NCBI GenBank assembly: GCA_019358855.1
Contig: JAHHII010000006.1
Coordinates: 204,111-268,110 of the forward strand
Origin: Timaviella obliquedivisa GSE-PSE-MK23-08B
GTDB lineage: Bacteria > Cyanobacteriota > Cyanobacteriia > Elainellales > Elainellaceae
DNA: 64,000 nt
Reading direction: 5' to 3'
Shown one piece after another: positions 47,599 to 58,491 of this stretch. Positions within the stretch are counted from its first letter, which is position 1; every line of letters starts with the position of its first letter. The notes beneath the pieces are model-generated. The model saw nothing but the letters and a program-made list of their open reading frames with translations, searched no databases and had not been told where the DNA came from. A program made the position numbers and the translations under genes.

Positions 47599-50093
47599 CA
47601 GAACCGCTCCCCTAGACCAAAAGAGAAGCGGTTACTGCCATCGTCGGCAATGCCATAGAAGACGCGGATTTGACCCAGAGGCGAGTTAACTTGGAGTCCT
47701 GCGCCATAGCCAAAGCCGCTACCGGGCTTGCCGCGATCGCCTGCAGGGTTACCCGGAACGCTATCGCCGCTCCCTAAGTCACTGGCAGCATCGACAAACA
47801 GAATGCCGCTAACAATCGAAACAATCGGAAAGCGATATTCGGCGGTAATTTGAGCGAAGCTGCGCCCACTGCCAATTTCTCCACCATCATAGGCTCGTAC
47901 CGATCCGTCTCCGCCCAAGGCAAAGGCTTCGTAGGGCGGCAAATCTCCTAAGACTGTCCCAACTTGGGCGCTGAGGGCAATGGTTTCAGGGCAATCAGTA
48001 GGAGTCCGATCCTCTTGCCGACAGCCTGTAGTGAACCGAGTCAAACTCGTAGGAATGAAGTAACTATAGCTAGCTCGGAGACGATTAAATAGGATACCGT
48101 CTAAGGGAAGAGATTGCTCAGTGCTGAAGCGAAGTAAAGAACCACTGGTGGTGGCAGTTGGATTATTCCGACGATCCTGAGAAGCAGAAAATTGCAGGGT
48201 AGCGAGGTAATCTACTCCATCACTCGTAAAAGTGAGGTCTCTGCCCGTTGCCCGATTGACAACCTCACCGTCTTCGTTAATGAAGCGCCGATCGCTGTCC
48301 ACGCGATCGCCATCGCCGTCCTGGATTGTTACCCGCTGTACCTGTGCGCCCAACGATGCACGCCAGCCATTATCTAGGGGGCGGGCAAAGGTGACCCCCG
48401 TCCCTAACCGGAAGATGCGAGGACGAGTGGCATCATCAAAAGAGTTCAATTCATCTAAGTCGGTCGATTGTAGCTGAATTTCGTCAGAGCCACCGTCAAA
48501 AATCTGGGAAACCGATTGCCGTCCAAACGCATTAACCGTATACGAAGTCCGGTAGGGGTCGCCGCCAATCCAGGGGTCAGTAAAGCTGAGGTCAAACAGG
48601 AGGGCGCGTTCGCCGACTTGCACTTGTGCGCCCACGCTCTGGTTATTGCCACCCAGGTTAGATTCCGTCAGGTTGATAGCACCAAACAATCCTGAAGAGG
48701 AGCTTAAGCCCGCACTAGCTCCAATACTGCCTGTTCGTCGTTCAGTCACGTTAACCACGACCTCAACCTTACGCGGATCGGTTTGGCTAGGGTTGAGCGA
48801 TAGACTCAGGTCTTCAAAAATACCGAGGGCAAATGCTCGTTGCAAGTCTGCTTGAATAAGATCGCGGTTGAACACATCTCCTGGCTGTGATTCAAACTCG
48901 CGGGTGATGATAAAATCACGGGTTCTTCCGCGAATTGGCTCACCCTGGTCATCTGTGGCATCACCATCACGGTTTAAAAAGCGGAGTTGAATGTTTTCAA
49001 TTTCTCCTTCCGCGACGGCTAGAGTCACCTGACCATCGGGTGCAACTTGGGGAGCATCAATAACCTGGGCTAACACGTAGCCGTTATCTTGATACAGCTT
49101 GTTCAGTTCTGCAACCCCTGCCTGGAACTCATTGAGGTTGATGATTCTGCCATATTGCGAGCCGAAAATGCCATCGATCGCCGCTTGGGTCGGCACTTCT
49201 TCGCCCTGATAAGTGATTGTTTCAACACTACTACCTTCTAAGCGGACGCTGCGAAGGGAAGGGTTAGGCTCTACGGTGAAGGCAACACGCACCCCCAAGG
49301 GTGTATCTTCAGGCGCAACCCGGACGTTGCTGAAAAAGCCAGTGGCAAAGATAGCGTTAATGTCTTCTTGAAGCTGCGATCGCGTCGTCGTCCGTCCTGC
49401 CACCGTGCGAATTGCCTGATAGACCGTATTTTGCAAGTCGCCCTCAACCCCTTCAACCGTCACTTCAGCAACCAAAACCCGAGGTTCGGGCGCTGTGGGT
49501 TCTGCGGTTGAGGGAGTAGGTAAGGTTCCGGGAGGCAATGGAGCAGGCGGCACTTGGGGAGCTTCTGGAGTTCCTGGATCTGTGGGGATAGGCACCGTTG
49601 GGTCTAGAGTCCCTGGATCTACGGGAGTAGGGGGCACTACTGGATCTGGAATAACAGGCGATGGAACAGGATTGGGAACCGGCACCACAGGATCAGTAGG
49701 TTGGGTGGGTAAGTCGGTTGGGGAAACGGGAGGCTCAGGAATAGGAGCCTGGTCTCCGGCAGTCGGCGGGTTAAGCTGGGTCTGTTGAACTGGAGTTGCT
49801 TGAGCAATCTCTTGGCGATCGCTAGTCGGTGCAACTTCAAGCCAAGCATTGGCGGTCGATCGACTAAACTCAGGCTGCACCTGTTCAGGGGTTACTGCCC
49901 CTTTGTTCGCTAGCGGCAACACTAAGCCTTCTAGGTCTTCGTCCAGTTCTAGAGCAGTTGGATTAAAGCTTGCAGCGACCCAATTGTGGGTCGCCTGTTG
50001 ATCAAGGGCAGGAGCCTGAGCCTGGGCAGGTCTAGTAAAGCTAAACGCTGCGGAAGCAGTCAACACTGCCAGCAAAACGGGAGAACAACGCAT
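47598..50093 (-). CDS. bamA: Outer-membrane assembly factor BamA / Omp85
   Basis: About 831 residues from the ATG at 50093, chosen because [19 protein letters not shown] begins a good signal peptide ending near AQAQA; an upstream ATG at 50141 adds 16 residues that would spoil it. A Pro/Thr/Asp-rich linker (about residues 105-200) is followed by three POTRA domains, as is typical of cyanobacterial Omp85, and a 16-strand-type barrel ending FSFGLGERF. It inserts beta-barrel proteins into the outer membrane. First in the envelope cluster, after purC. Confidence 0.93.
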   Translation of the reverse strand: MRCSPVLLAVLTASAAFSFTRPAQAQAPALDQQATHNWVAASFNPTALELDEDLEGLVLPLANKGAVTPEQVQPEFSRSTANAWLEVAPTSDRQEIAQATPVQQTQLNPPTAGDQAPIPEPPVSPTDLPTQPTDPVVPVPNPVPSPVIPDPVVPPTPVDPGTLDPTVPIPTDPGTPEAPQVPPAPLPPGTLPTPSTAEPTAPEPRVLVAEVTVEGVEGDLQNTVYQAIRTVAGRTTTRSQLQEDINAIFATGFFSNVRVAPEDTPLGVRVAFTVEPNPSLRSVRLEGSSVETITYQGEEVPTQAAIDGIFGSQYGRIINLNEFQAGVAELNKLYQDNGYVLAQVIDAPQVAPDGQVTLAVAEGEIENIQLRFLNRDGDATDDQGEPIRGRTRDFIITREFESQPGDVFNRDLIQADLQRAFALGIFEDLSLSLNPSQTDPRKVEVVVNVTERRTGSIGASAGLSSSSGLFGAINLTESNLGGNNQSVGAQVQVGERALLFDLSFTDPWIGGDPYRTSYTVNAFGRQSVSQIFDGGSDEIQLQSTDLDELNSFDDATRPRIFRLGTGVTFARPLDNGWRASLGAQVQRVTIQDGDGDRVDSDRRFINEDGEVVNRATGRDLTFTSDGVDYLATLQFSASQDRRNNPTATTSGSLLRFSTEQSLPLDGILFNRLRASYSYFIPTSLTRFTTGCRQEDRTPTDCPETIALSAQVGTVLGDLPPYEAFALGGDGSVRAYDGGEIGSGRSFAQITAEYRFPIVSIVSGILFVDAASDLGSGDSVPGNPAGDRGKPGSGFGYGAGLQVNSPLGQIRVFYGIADDGSNRFSFGLGERF

Positions 50094-50244
50094 ATTAATT
50101 GGATTATTTGACACTTCCACACACCTAGAACTTTCAGACATCTAGAGCTTATCGCGGGTTCCCGATGCTACACAAAGGTTACCAATGCCATAGAGATTGC
50201 TGATCCCATGAGCAAACTGGGTCATTTTACCCTATTGATTGCTC

Positions 50245-50988
50245 TTACGGTTGAACGGGTTGTGCCAGTACTCGTTCTAGCACTTGGCGATAGGCATCTT
50301 CTACGGCACCCAAATCGCGCCGGAACCGATCTTTATCCATCACTCGACGCTCGGGGTCAGTTTCCGCCTGATTCCACAACCGACACGTATCTGGACTAAT
50401 TTCATCTGCCAGCAGCAGTGTGCCATCCGCAGCCAGACCGAACTCTAGCTTAAAGTCCACCAGTGTAATGCCACAGTGACCAAAGAAATCTGTCAGGATA
50501 CGGTTAATGTGGAGTGCCATTGTTTCCAGGTGGCTGACTTGAGCAGGGGTGGCGAGTGCCATTAGAAAAAGGCGATCGCGCGTTAGCAAAGGGTCACCTA
50601 ACGCATCATTCTTGTAATAGAACTCCACTAACGGCTGAGGTAGCACGGTTCCTAACTCAATTCCTGTTTGTTGACAGAGACTACCCGCTGCAATGTTCCT
50701 GACGACAACTTCTAGAGGCACAATTTGAACCGACTTAACTCGCATCTCGTTAGCAGAAGGGCGATCGATGTAGTGAGTCAGCACCCCTTGCGCCTCAAGC
50801 ATTTGAAACAAATGGGTAGAGATGGCACAATTCATCTCGCCCTTACCTACAATACTGCCTCGTTTCTGGGCATTAAACGCCGTTGCATCATCTTTAAAGT
50901 GGGTCAGCAAAATATCAGGGTCATCGGTGGTGTAAAGAATTTTGGCTTTGCCTTCGTAAAGTTTTTGACCCGCAGGCTGTACAGACAT
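50245..50988 (-). CDS. purC: Phosphoribosylaminoimidazole-succinocarboxamide synthase
   Basis: 247 residues. The N-terminal KLYEGKAKILYTTDDPD and the later VVRNIAAGSLCQQTGIELG and LVDFKLEFGLAADGTLLLADEISPD segments are diagnostic of SAICAR synthetase, step seven/eight of purine synthesis. It is upstream of bamA on the same strand with a 103-base gap holding no evident terminator. Confidence 0.96.
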   Translation of the reverse strand: MSVQPAGQKLYEGKAKILYTTDDPDILLTHFKDDATAFNAQKRGSIVGKGEMNCAISTHLFQMLEAQGVLTHYIDRPSANEMRVKSVQIVPLEVVVRNIAAGSLCQQTGIELGTVLPQPLVEFYYKNDALGDPLLTRDRLFLMALATPAQVSHLETMALHINRILTDFFGHCGITLVDFKLEFGLAADGTLLLADEISPDTCRLWNQAETDPERRVMDKDRFRRDLGAVEDAYRQVLERVLAQPVQP

Positions 50989-51244
50989 AGGAAGTTAAGA
51001 AGAAAGGGCTTAACTATTTTAGCGGTGAGGTTTCCCTAATCGCGTTATTCGGTAAGGGGACTTGCCTGATACTGGGCGATCGTCTTTAGATATTAAATTT
51101 GAGTATCAAATAATACACTCTTTAAATTTTTTACAGGATTAATACAAAGTATCAAGCTTAGCTAATATTGCAATAGAGTTATGATTGGATTAAGAGAAGG
51201 TTAACAAAAGTCATCGCAATCAGTAATTTAATTCAGGAAAAATT

Positions 51245-51478
51245 ATGATGACCCATCAATCTGACTTTTTCAGCCCATGCAGCCGCTATTACGGAGAAAT
51301 TAAACCTCAGAATCTAGCGTTCAATGCAAACCTACAAGAGTTTGCAAACCGTGTCACGCTCATCTGCGGACTAGAAACTAACGGCAAAATGACTCCCGAA
51401 GAAGCCTACAGAGATATAGCGTTGCTTTGGAATCAGCTTAAGCGCAGCAAAAAAGAGTTAGGAATTGGACTAGATTAA
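51245..51478 (+). CDS. DUF7219 family small protein
   Basis: 77 residues. The segments SRYYGEIKPQNLAFNANLQEFA, GKMTPEEAYRDIALLWNQLK and RSKKELGIG match a small family conserved among cyanobacteria, function unknown. No membrane segment. An AGGAAAAATT ribosome site precedes the tandem ATG start. Confidence 0.85.
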   Translation: MMTHQSDFFSPCSRYYGEIKPQNLAFNANLQEFANRVTLICGLETNGKMTPEEAYRDIALLWNQLKRSKKELGIGLD

Positions 51479-51690
51479 CCGTAGAGAGCCCCATGGCTAT
51501 TGCGTACTATTGCGAGTCTGCGGCAATCTTTAAACAAATATTGAATTATTCTAGAGCGATAGACTCTTCAACCAGTCAAAGGACTACTTTTTCTCTATGC
51601 TGACTATGCTGAATACTAGTGAGTTATAACTTGGGTAAACAGATTTGGTGGCTGTAAGTTTCCAGACCTTAACGCAATTAAACCTATGTT

Positions 51691-51822
51691 ATGAAGCCTG
51701 TAGATGTTCAAAAAAGCACTGATTTCTTAAATAAAAGTCGGGCGATCGCTTTCATTGGCTGCATCTGCTGGAGCCTTGGGGCGACCTTACTTAGTCATTT
51801 TATTGTAGGGTTATTGTTTTAA
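51691..51822 (+). CDS. Small single-helix membrane protein (43 residues)
   Basis: It reads MKPVDVQKSTDFLNKSR followed by a hydrophobic helix AIAFIGCICWSLGATLLSHF. The stop is 12 bases before the CobW-type gene on the same strand, which suggests co-transcription. Family unknown; too short to be certain. Confidence 0.45.
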   Translation: MKPVDVQKSTDFLNKSRAIAFIGCICWSLGATLLSHFIVGLLF

Positions 51823-51834
51823 GGCTGTTGTTTC

Positions 51835-52923
51835 ATGCACAAGATTCCCGTTACTGTTATTAGTGGCTTTTTAGGCGCTGGAAAAACCACCCTCATTCGC
51901 CACTTGCTGCAAAATAATGAAGGTAGACGTATTGCTGTTTTAGTCAATGAGTTTGGCGAAATTGGGATTGATGGAGAGCTACTCCGCGATTGCCAAGTCT
52001 GCCCTCCTGAGGACGAAGGAAACGCGGCGCAGACGGCATCAAAAAGCGATGGAACCATCCCCAATAATAGCCCTACTAACATTGTTGAACTGACCAACGG
52101 TTGCCTGTGCTGCACAGTTCAAGAAGAATTTTTGCCCACAATGCAAGAACTGCTGAAACGTCGGGATCAACTGGACTGCATTTTAATTGAAACGTCGGGT
52201 TTAGCCTTACCCAAGCCCCTAGTGCAAGCCTTTCGCTGGCCTGAGATTCGGGTGGGAGCAACGGTTGATAGCGTCATTACGGTGGTAGATTGCGAAGCTC
52301 TATCCAAGGGGCAGGTTGTAGGGGACTTAGAAGCTCTCAACGCCCAACGGCAGGCAGATGCAAGCCTAGAGCATGAAACGCCCATTGAGGAATTATTTGA
52401 GGATCAGCTTGCCTGTGCTGACCTCGTGCTGCTCACAAAAGTCGATCGCGTGGATGCTCAAGGACAGGCGCAGGTGCAGCAGTGGTTAAAGCAAGAGTTA
52501 TCAGACAGCGTTAAGGTTGTGTCATGTGAGCGAGGACAAGTTTCTCCTAGCTTACTGCTAGGCTTTAATGCCGCTGTTGAGGATGACTTGGAGAATCGTC
52601 CGAGCCATCATGATACGGAAGAAGAACATGAGCATGATGACGACATTAACTCAGTTCAGTTCATTGTAGATGAATCATTTGAACCCACAGTATTGATCGA
52701 TCGCTTGCAAGCTTTAGTTAAACAGCAAGAGATTTATCGAGTCAAAGGATTTGTGGATGTGCCGAACAAGTCAATGCGACTGGTACTACAAGGAGTAGGC
52801 GATCGCTTCGACTACTTCTATGATCGTCCGTGGAAGTCTGCTGAACTCCGGCAAACAAGGCTAGTGTTAATTGGGCGATCGCTGGATCAAGAACAGGTTA
52901 AAGCTAGCCTTCAGTCATTCTAA
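51835..52923 (+). CDS. CobW/COG0523 family GTP-binding metallochaperone
   Basis: 362 residues. Walker A GFLGAGKTT (residues 11-19), the metal-binding GCLCC motif (Cys90, Cys92, Cys93), base-recognition LLTKVDRVD, and the CobW C-terminal domain (VDESFEPTVLIDRLQALV). A His/Glu/Asp-rich loop HHDTEEEHEHDDD precedes that domain. These GTPases deliver cobalt, zinc or other metals. An insert before GCLCC carries an extra CxxC (Cys53, Cys56). The metal is not shown; proximity does not link it to B12 genes. Confidence 0.9.
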   Translation: MHKIPVTVISGFLGAGKTTLIRHLLQNNEGRRIAVLVNEFGEIGIDGELLRDCQVCPPEDEGNAAQTASKSDGTIPNNSPTNIVELTNGCLCCTVQEEFLPTMQELLKRRDQLDCILIETSGLALPKPLVQAFRWPEIRVGATVDSVITVVDCEALSKGQVVGDLEALNAQRQADASLEHETPIEELFEDQLACADLVLLTKVDRVDAQGQAQVQQWLKQELSDSVKVVSCERGQVSPSLLLGFNAAVEDDLENRPSHHDTEEEHEHDDDINSVQFIVDESFEPTVLIDRLQALVKQQEIYRVKGFVDVPNKSMRLVLQGVGDRFDYFYDRPWKSAELRQTRLVLIGRSLDQEQVKASLQSF

Positions 52924-53365
52924 AGTCTAAGAAAAGTGATTGAGCGATCGCTGTACCCACTTCAATTAGCATTGAGATGGGTACGGTAAATCTCCTTTGA
53001 TAAACAAATTTTACCCAGTTGCTTGAGATACAGAACTGACCACTTTGAAGATGCTGTAATGAAACAGGCAGAAAGCTTACTCAGCGTCTTCATGCAAAAG
53101 GAATATCTTCTTAAGTCAAATGTGATACGTTAAAAGAATATAAAGTCTTACCTCCTACGTCAAATTGAATATTTTTGATATCAAACTGTTTAAGGAGTTT
53201 AAAGACTTGGTAAAATTTTACTCAATTACTAAATAACTCAATTACTAAATAGCTAAAGCCCTGCTTGCGTCCGAAAACTGCTTTTGTTCGTGCTGCTCTT
53301 TAATGCCCGGTGACATGTTGAGGTTTTACTGAGTACGTAGCTATACATTAAACAAGGAGATTTAC
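52924..53365. other. Intergenic region upstream of GT4 gene
   Basis: About 440 AT-rich bases. I see a 16-base tandem duplication (ACTCAATTACTAAATA, 53220-53251) and an AAGGAGA ribosome site at 53354-53360 just before the next gene. No ORF or RNA was recognised. Confidence 0.5.
53220..53251. repeat. 16-bp tandem duplication
   Basis: Two exact adjacent copies of ACTCAATTACTAAATA, likely slippage. Confidence 0.85.
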
Positions 53366-54442
53366 ATGCGGATTGCACAAATTGCGCCTTTGTGGGAAAG
53401 GGTGCCGCCTCCCGCCTATGGCGGCACTGAGTTAGTTGTAAGCTTGCTAGCAGATGAGTTAGTGAAACGCGGGCATGAGGTTACCCTATTTGCCACAGGC
53501 GATTCAATTACTCAAGCAAAACTCGACGCGGGCTCTGATTTGCCTTTACGAGCAAAAGGGGTCAGTATCTTAGAATATCCAGTTTATGACTTAGTACGGC
53601 TCACGCCTTTATTTGAACGCGCCGATGAGTTTGACATCATTCACTCTCATGTAGATATCAGTGCATTGCCTTACGGCAATTTTGTTAAAACGCCTGTAGT
53701 TCACACCGTTCATGGTGTTATTCCAAAAGTAGCTGAGCAACTGTATCAGCTTCATCGTGATCAGCATTACGTCAGCATTTCTAACTCGCAACGGCGGCAT
53801 GACTTAGGATTGAATTACGTAGATACTGTGTATAACGGCATTAATCCCAGTACTTACAAGTTTCATGCTGAGGCAGCTAACCCTCCTTACCTCGTTTTCT
53901 TTGGGCGCATGTCTCCTGAAAAGGGGCCTCAGCTAGCGATCGAAATAGCCAAGCGAGCAGGCTGGCATCTCAAAATGGCGGGCAAAGTTGATCCTACCGA
54001 TCGTGAGTTTTATGAGCGTGAGGTCGAACCCTTGATTGATGGCGAACAAATTGTTTATTTGGGCGAGGCAAATCATGCTCAAAAGAGCGAAATTATGGGC
54101 CCCGCAGTTGCTACCCTTTGTCCTCTCACCTGGGAAGAACCCTTTGGTTTAGTGATGACAGAATCAATGGTTTGCGGCACCCCTGTCATTGCGATCGCCC
54201 GTGGTGCAGCCCCAGAACTCATCTTAGATGGCAAAACAGGCTTCCTCTGCAAAGATGTTGAAGCCTGCGTTGAAGCTGTTAATAAAGTTCAAAGCCTCGA
54301 TCGCCGTGCTTGCCATGATCACGTCATCAACAACTTTAGCAATGCTCGCATGGTAGACGGCTACGAGGCTGTGTATCGTCAGCTCATGGAAGCACGATTT
54401 GCAACCAATGGGCACCTCAAACATGCAGCGCTCTCGAACTAA
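53366..54442 (+). CDS. Glycosyltransferase family 4
   Basis: 358 residues, GT-B fold. The N-terminus is MRIAQIAPLWERVPPPAYGGTELVVSLLADEL with the acceptor-side pattern, and the donor site has EEPFGLVMTESMVCGTPVIAIARGAAPELI. The acceptor is unknown. It is followed 288 bases later by an amylo-alpha-1,6-glucosidase-type gene on the same strand, so a carbohydrate role is plausible. Confidence 0.9.
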   Translation: MRIAQIAPLWERVPPPAYGGTELVVSLLADELVKRGHEVTLFATGDSITQAKLDAGSDLPLRAKGVSILEYPVYDLVRLTPLFERADEFDIIHSHVDISALPYGNFVKTPVVHTVHGVIPKVAEQLYQLHRDQHYVSISNSQRRHDLGLNYVDTVYNGINPSTYKFHAEAANPPYLVFFGRMSPEKGPQLAIEIAKRAGWHLKMAGKVDPTDREFYEREVEPLIDGEQIVYLGEANHAQKSEIMGPAVATLCPLTWEEPFGLVMTESMVCGTPVIAIARGAAPELILDGKTGFLCKDVEACVEAVNKVQSLDRRACHDHVINNFSNARMVDGYEAVYRQLMEARFATNGHLKHAALSN

Positions 54443-54730
54443 AGCAAAGACAGAAGATTGAGCGTTATTAACCTTTAGTTTTTAACCCTCAGTCTTCCAA
54501 ATTGCTGAACAGCTTTAAAGAAAAGAAGAAAAAATATTGCAAAATGTCATGTTTCTACAACATAACGACTGATTCTTCTTTCTTTTAGCATTGCCGATGA
54601 GAGCAAAAATTGAAAACATTGCCAAAAACAATGAGTTCTCTCAGTTTTCGGAACCCTCTCTTGTTCATAATGGATGGCTAGGCAGTAGAAAGCGAGCCTC
54701 CCAATGTGATAAGTCACGGAGTTTGGAATT

Positions 54731-56971
54731 ATGGCTGAGATTTTAGAGCTAGATGGAAGAACGTTTGTCCCCGCCGAGCAACTCGCAATACCGGAGTGGT
54801 CTTACGTGACAGGAAAACGGTTGCAACCTACCCTCACGTTGAAAGATGATGATTTATTTATCATTACTGATACGCTAGGCAATATTTCTGGCGATGCGAG
54901 TGAAGATGGAAATACGAGCCTGGGGTTGTTTTGTCGCGATACGCGGTTCTTAAGTCGATTAGAACTACAAATTGAGGGGCGATCGCCTGTTTTACTCAGC
55001 AGCACCGCCCAAAAAGGATTTGCCCTATCTGTGCTTTGCGCTAACCCCTATGTAGAAGGTCGCCTTCCTGCTGAAATTGTTGGCATTCAACGAGACTTAG
55101 TGCTAAACGGCGCGCTGTTTGAAGAGTTTGCGATTACTAATTACAGTCGTGTACCCATTCAGTTTGAGCTAAGCCTTAGCTTTGATGCCGACTTTGCTGA
55201 CCTGTTTCAAATTCGGGGCTTCACGCGCGAACATCAAGGTCGCCTATTGCGCCAGGTGACAGACAATCCAGAAGCCATGCAAGACTTTGCGGCATTAGCA
55301 TTAGAAACTGGACAATTAACGCTAGCTTACCAGGGGATAGATGGAGCCGTCGTCGAGTCGCGGATCCAGTTCTCGAATTTGCAGCCCGATGGCTTTAAGG
55401 GATATACCGCCATTTGGAAGCTAGAGCTAGAATCTCACGAAACTAAGCAGATCGGCTATCGTTTGCAACCCATGACCAGCAATCGCCCCGCTTCGGTCGT
55501 CAGTCCACCGATGACTTTACGGCAGGCGATCGCCGCTGAGTCAATGGAAGAGGGAGACTGGCGCGCCTCTGCCACCAAGATTCGCTCCGACAACCGTGCT
55601 TTTAATCAGGTTATTGAACGAGCCGAGCAAGACGTTTATCTCCTGCGCCAAAGCTTTGGCAAGGGCAAAGTTTTGGCGGCTGGCATTCCCTGGTTCTCTA
55701 CCTTGTTTGGACGCGACTCCATCATTGCTGCCGCCCAAACCCTCATCCTTGATCCAGAGATTGCTCGGCAAACGCTTTACACCTTGGCGCACTATCAAGG
55801 CAAGCTTGAAGACGATTGGCGCGAAGAACAACCTGGCAAAATTCTTCACGAACTGCGCCTGGGCGAGATGGCAAGGTGCGGCGAAGTGCCCCATACGCCG
55901 TACTATGGCACAGTAGATGCGACCCCTCTCTGGCTGCTGCTTTACGCCGACTACTATGCTTGGACGCACGACCAGGAAACCTTAGAGCAACTCTGGGACT
56001 GTGCCCTTGCAGCGATGGATTGGATCGATCGCAACTGCCGCCAGACGGGTTATTTAGCCTACTACCTCATTTCTAAGAGAGGACTGCGAAATCAAGGCTG
56101 GAAAGATTCAGAAGACTGCATTGTTTATCGCAACGGCGAGTTAGCAGAAGGGGCAATTTCTCTGTGCGAGGTGCAAGCCTATGTGTACGCCGCCAAGATG
56201 AAGCTAAGCGAAGTAGCCAGAATGAAAAAGCGGCTGGACTTATCCGATCGCTGGCAGGAAGAAGCTCGGAGTCTCCAGAATCGGTTTAACCGCGACTTTT
56301 GGTTGGAAGACCAAGGCTATTGTGCGATCGCGCTAGATGGAGAAGGGAAACCCGTTGATGGCATCACTTCTAATCCCGGTCATTGTCTAGGTTTAGGCAT
56401 CCTTTATCCCGATAAAGCCAAAAGCGTAGCCGAACGTCTGCAAGCCCCCGACATGTTCAACGGCTGGGGGATTCGCACCCTGAGCAGCCTGTCGCCAGCC
56501 TATAATCCCATGGGTTATCACATTGGCTCGGTGTGGCCTCACGATAATGGCATGATTGCAGCAGGATTGCGATCGCTGGGTCGAGTTGATCAAGCCCTGG
56601 AAGTTGCCCAAGGTGTAATTGACATGACGCTCCAGCAGCCCTACCAGCGTCCACCCGAATTATTCTGCGGCTACGAGCGCACAATTGACAATAGCCCCGT
56701 CCGCTATCCAGTCGCTTGCTCACCCCAAGCCTGGGCATCGGGAACCATCTTTCAATTCCTGCACATTATGGTAAACCTAGCGCCCGATGCCCCCGGAAAC
56801 TACCTGCGAATTGTTGACCCGGCTCTGCCTGAGTCAGTTCATCACCTGTCTCTGCACAATCTCCGCATTGGGCAAACGCTAGTAGATCTGGAGTTCGAGC
56901 GCTCTGGGAACACGACAGCTTGCCGAGTTACCAAAAAGCGAGGCAACCTCAGAGTAATTATCGAAGCGTAG
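54731..56971 (+). CDS. Amylo-alpha-1,6-glucosidase-type glycoside hydrolase
   Basis: 746 residues. An N-terminal beta domain (residues about 30-260, with LFCRDTRFLSRLELQIEG) is followed by an alpha/alpha-toroid catalytic domain carrying GIPWFSTLFGRDSIIAA, the hallmark of this glycogen-debranching-like family, then a conserved SVWPHDNGMIAAGL. The C-terminal end is a small beta cap. No signal peptide. Activity on glycogen or a compatible solute is inferred from the family. A strong terminator follows. Confidence 0.9.
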   Translation: MAEILELDGRTFVPAEQLAIPEWSYVTGKRLQPTLTLKDDDLFIITDTLGNISGDASEDGNTSLGLFCRDTRFLSRLELQIEGRSPVLLSSTAQKGFALSVLCANPYVEGRLPAEIVGIQRDLVLNGALFEEFAITNYSRVPIQFELSLSFDADFADLFQIRGFTREHQGRLLRQVTDNPEAMQDFAALALETGQLTLAYQGIDGAVVESRIQFSNLQPDGFKGYTAIWKLELESHETKQIGYRLQPMTSNRPASVVSPPMTLRQAIAAESMEEGDWRASATKIRSDNRAFNQVIERAEQDVYLLRQSFGKGKVLAAGIPWFSTLFGRDSIIAAAQTLILDPEIARQTLYTLAHYQGKLEDDWREEQPGKILHELRLGEMARCGEVPHTPYYGTVDATPLWLLLYADYYAWTHDQETLEQLWDCALAAMDWIDRNCRQTGYLAYYLISKRGLRNQGWKDSEDCIVYRNGELAEGAISLCEVQAYVYAAKMKLSEVARMKKRLDLSDRWQEEARSLQNRFNRDFWLEDQGYCAIALDGEGKPVDGITSNPGHCLGLGILYPDKAKSVAERLQAPDMFNGWGIRTLSSLSPAYNPMGYHIGSVWPHDNGMIAAGLRSLGRVDQALEVAQGVIDMTLQQPYQRPPELFCGYERTIDNSPVRYPVACSPQAWASGTIFQFLHIMVNLAPDAPGNYLRIVDPALPESVHHLSLHNLRIGQTLVDLEFERSGNTTACRVTKKRGNLRVIIEA

Positions 56972-57011
56972 GTTTTGTCAAAGGCATCTTCCCGGCTGCT
57001 TTATTTCTTTT

Positions 57012-57064
57012 CTGACTGCTTCAAAGAGAATACGCTTCTCTTTGAAGCAGTCAGAAATTTTTTT
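57012..57064 (+). terminator. Strong intrinsic terminator after the glycoside hydrolase gene
   Basis: Perfect 19-bp stem (CTGACTGCTTCAAAGAGAA with its complement), 5-base loop, then AAATTTTTTT. Forty bases after the stop codon. Confidence 0.95.
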
Positions 57065-57151
57065 AAACTGTCCGGGTAAATGCCTTTTGCCTGTGTATCA
57101 GATTTAAAGGACTCATGCATCTTCATCCCAACCATCAGCGCTTATCAGGCA

Positions 57152-58195
57152 ATGTCTACAATCAAACCTCGTAAATCACGCAAAGCTTGGCGAAATTGGC
57201 TAGAACCCGCGATCGCCGCCCTCCTCGTTGTTCAAGTTCAAGGCACCAGCACCCTTTCTAACCGTGCCCTCGCCGATGAACCTAGTGCCTCTGACCGCCT
57301 GCTCGAGCGCACGACGCTCCAGCGAACGCCGTCACCTGTACAGCCTTCGCAATCGTCTCGCCCCCTGCCCTCTGCTTGGACACTCCAAAATTATCAAAAT
57401 CAGATTTATCAACTGGTTAAGAAAGAAAACCTCAAAGAGTCTCCAGCTACAAGCAAGACGCGCGATCGCGCCCGAAATCAAACCTTGACCACTTTGAGGC
57501 AGCTTGATGGGCAAAGCAAAGCCAAACTGCTGACATTTCTAGAAGACTCCAACTTAATTTTTGTAGAAAACGCCGTTATTTCTTTAATTGGGGCAGACCT
57601 AAGCAACGCTGATCTCAGCAGCTTCAGCCTGAACAATGCTGACTTCCGCGAAACCGATCTGAGCGACACCACATTAACTCGTACCAACCTGAGCGGAGCA
57701 ATGTTGTTTCAAGCAAACTTGGGTAGAACAGACGCAAGTTTTGCTAACTTCAGTGGTGCAGAGCTATTTCGAGCAAATTTACGCGAGTCTAACTTGTTGT
57801 TGGCAAACCTGAGTGGAGCCAAAGCCAAAGGAGCAGATCTGGGGTTTGCTGACCTCGTCCTAGCCAACCTGCGAGGGATTAACCTGAGCAATGCTAATTT
57901 AGGCAGCGCTGACCTTTCCTATGCCAACTTAAGTGGAGCAGAGCTAGCGTTCGCTAATTTTGCAGAAGCGAACCTGGCGTTTGCCAACTTGATGGGAGCA
58001 AAGCTGAATGGAGCAGACCTCAGCGGTGCTAACCTTACCGGGGCAGATTTACAAGGCGTTGACCTAAGCGGGGCAAGTTTGCGAAATGCCGATTTGAGCA
58101 CGGCAAAGCTAGAGGGAGCAAACCTGTTTGGAGCAGATTTGAGTGGTGCGTTGTTGGCAGGGACAACGATGCCAGACGGGAAAGTTAGAAAATAA
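57152..58195 (+). CDS. Pentapeptide-repeat protein
   Basis: About 347 residues from the ATG at 57152, chosen because AGG precedes it and MSTIKPRKSRKAWRNWLEPAIAALL starts a basic n-region plus hydrophobic helix, a likely signal or anchor. The C-terminal half is some 35 tandem A(D/N)LXX pentapeptides (for example ANLSGADLSGANL), which fold into a right-handed quadrilateral beta-helix. Function unknown; possibly periplasmic or lumenal. A non-repeat linker of about 120 residues lies between. An in-frame ATG at 57080 adds 24 residues. Confidence 0.9.
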   Translation: MSTIKPRKSRKAWRNWLEPAIAALLVVQVQGTSTLSNRALADEPSASDRLLERTTLQRTPSPVQPSQSSRPLPSAWTLQNYQNQIYQLVKKENLKESPATSKTRDRARNQTLTTLRQLDGQSKAKLLTFLEDSNLIFVENAVISLIGADLSNADLSSFSLNNADFRETDLSDTTLTRTNLSGAMLFQANLGRTDASFANFSGAELFRANLRESNLLLANLSGAKAKGADLGFADLVLANLRGINLSNANLGSADLSYANLSGAELAFANFAEANLAFANLMGAKLNGADLSGANLTGADLQGVDLSGASLRNADLSTAKLEGANLFGADLSGALLAGTTMPDGKVRK

Positions 58196-58491
58196 GCAAT
58201 GATCTCTTTGCTTGTATAACCGCTTTGCTTAGGTAAGAGCTTGCCGGGGAGATTCTTGCGGCAATTTTGTGATGTCATCCCTTTGCTATGCTCCCTGTTG
58301 AAGCAGGCTTAGTTGAGATCAGTTTTTTATAAGAGAAATTGCAAAGCGTACTCATTATGAGTATGATTAACATATGGAATTGATAGCGGGGCAATCTTGA
58401 GTTTCAAGAATTGATCTTTCGACGATCGATCGCCTTTCTCTTCCAGCCTCTATGATCAAACCTAAGCTCTACAACAGAGAGGAAACCCGTA
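58196..58491 (+). promoter_or_regulatory. Upstream region of dps-type gene
   Basis: About 300 bases without an ORF. A GAGAGGAAA ribosome site precedes the Dps start. No clear operator was seen. Confidence 0.35.

Noticed and set aside
49495..49788. Gly/Val/Ser/Thr-rich plus-strand frame
   Set aside because: Antisense to the Pro-rich linker of BamA; composition is an artefact.
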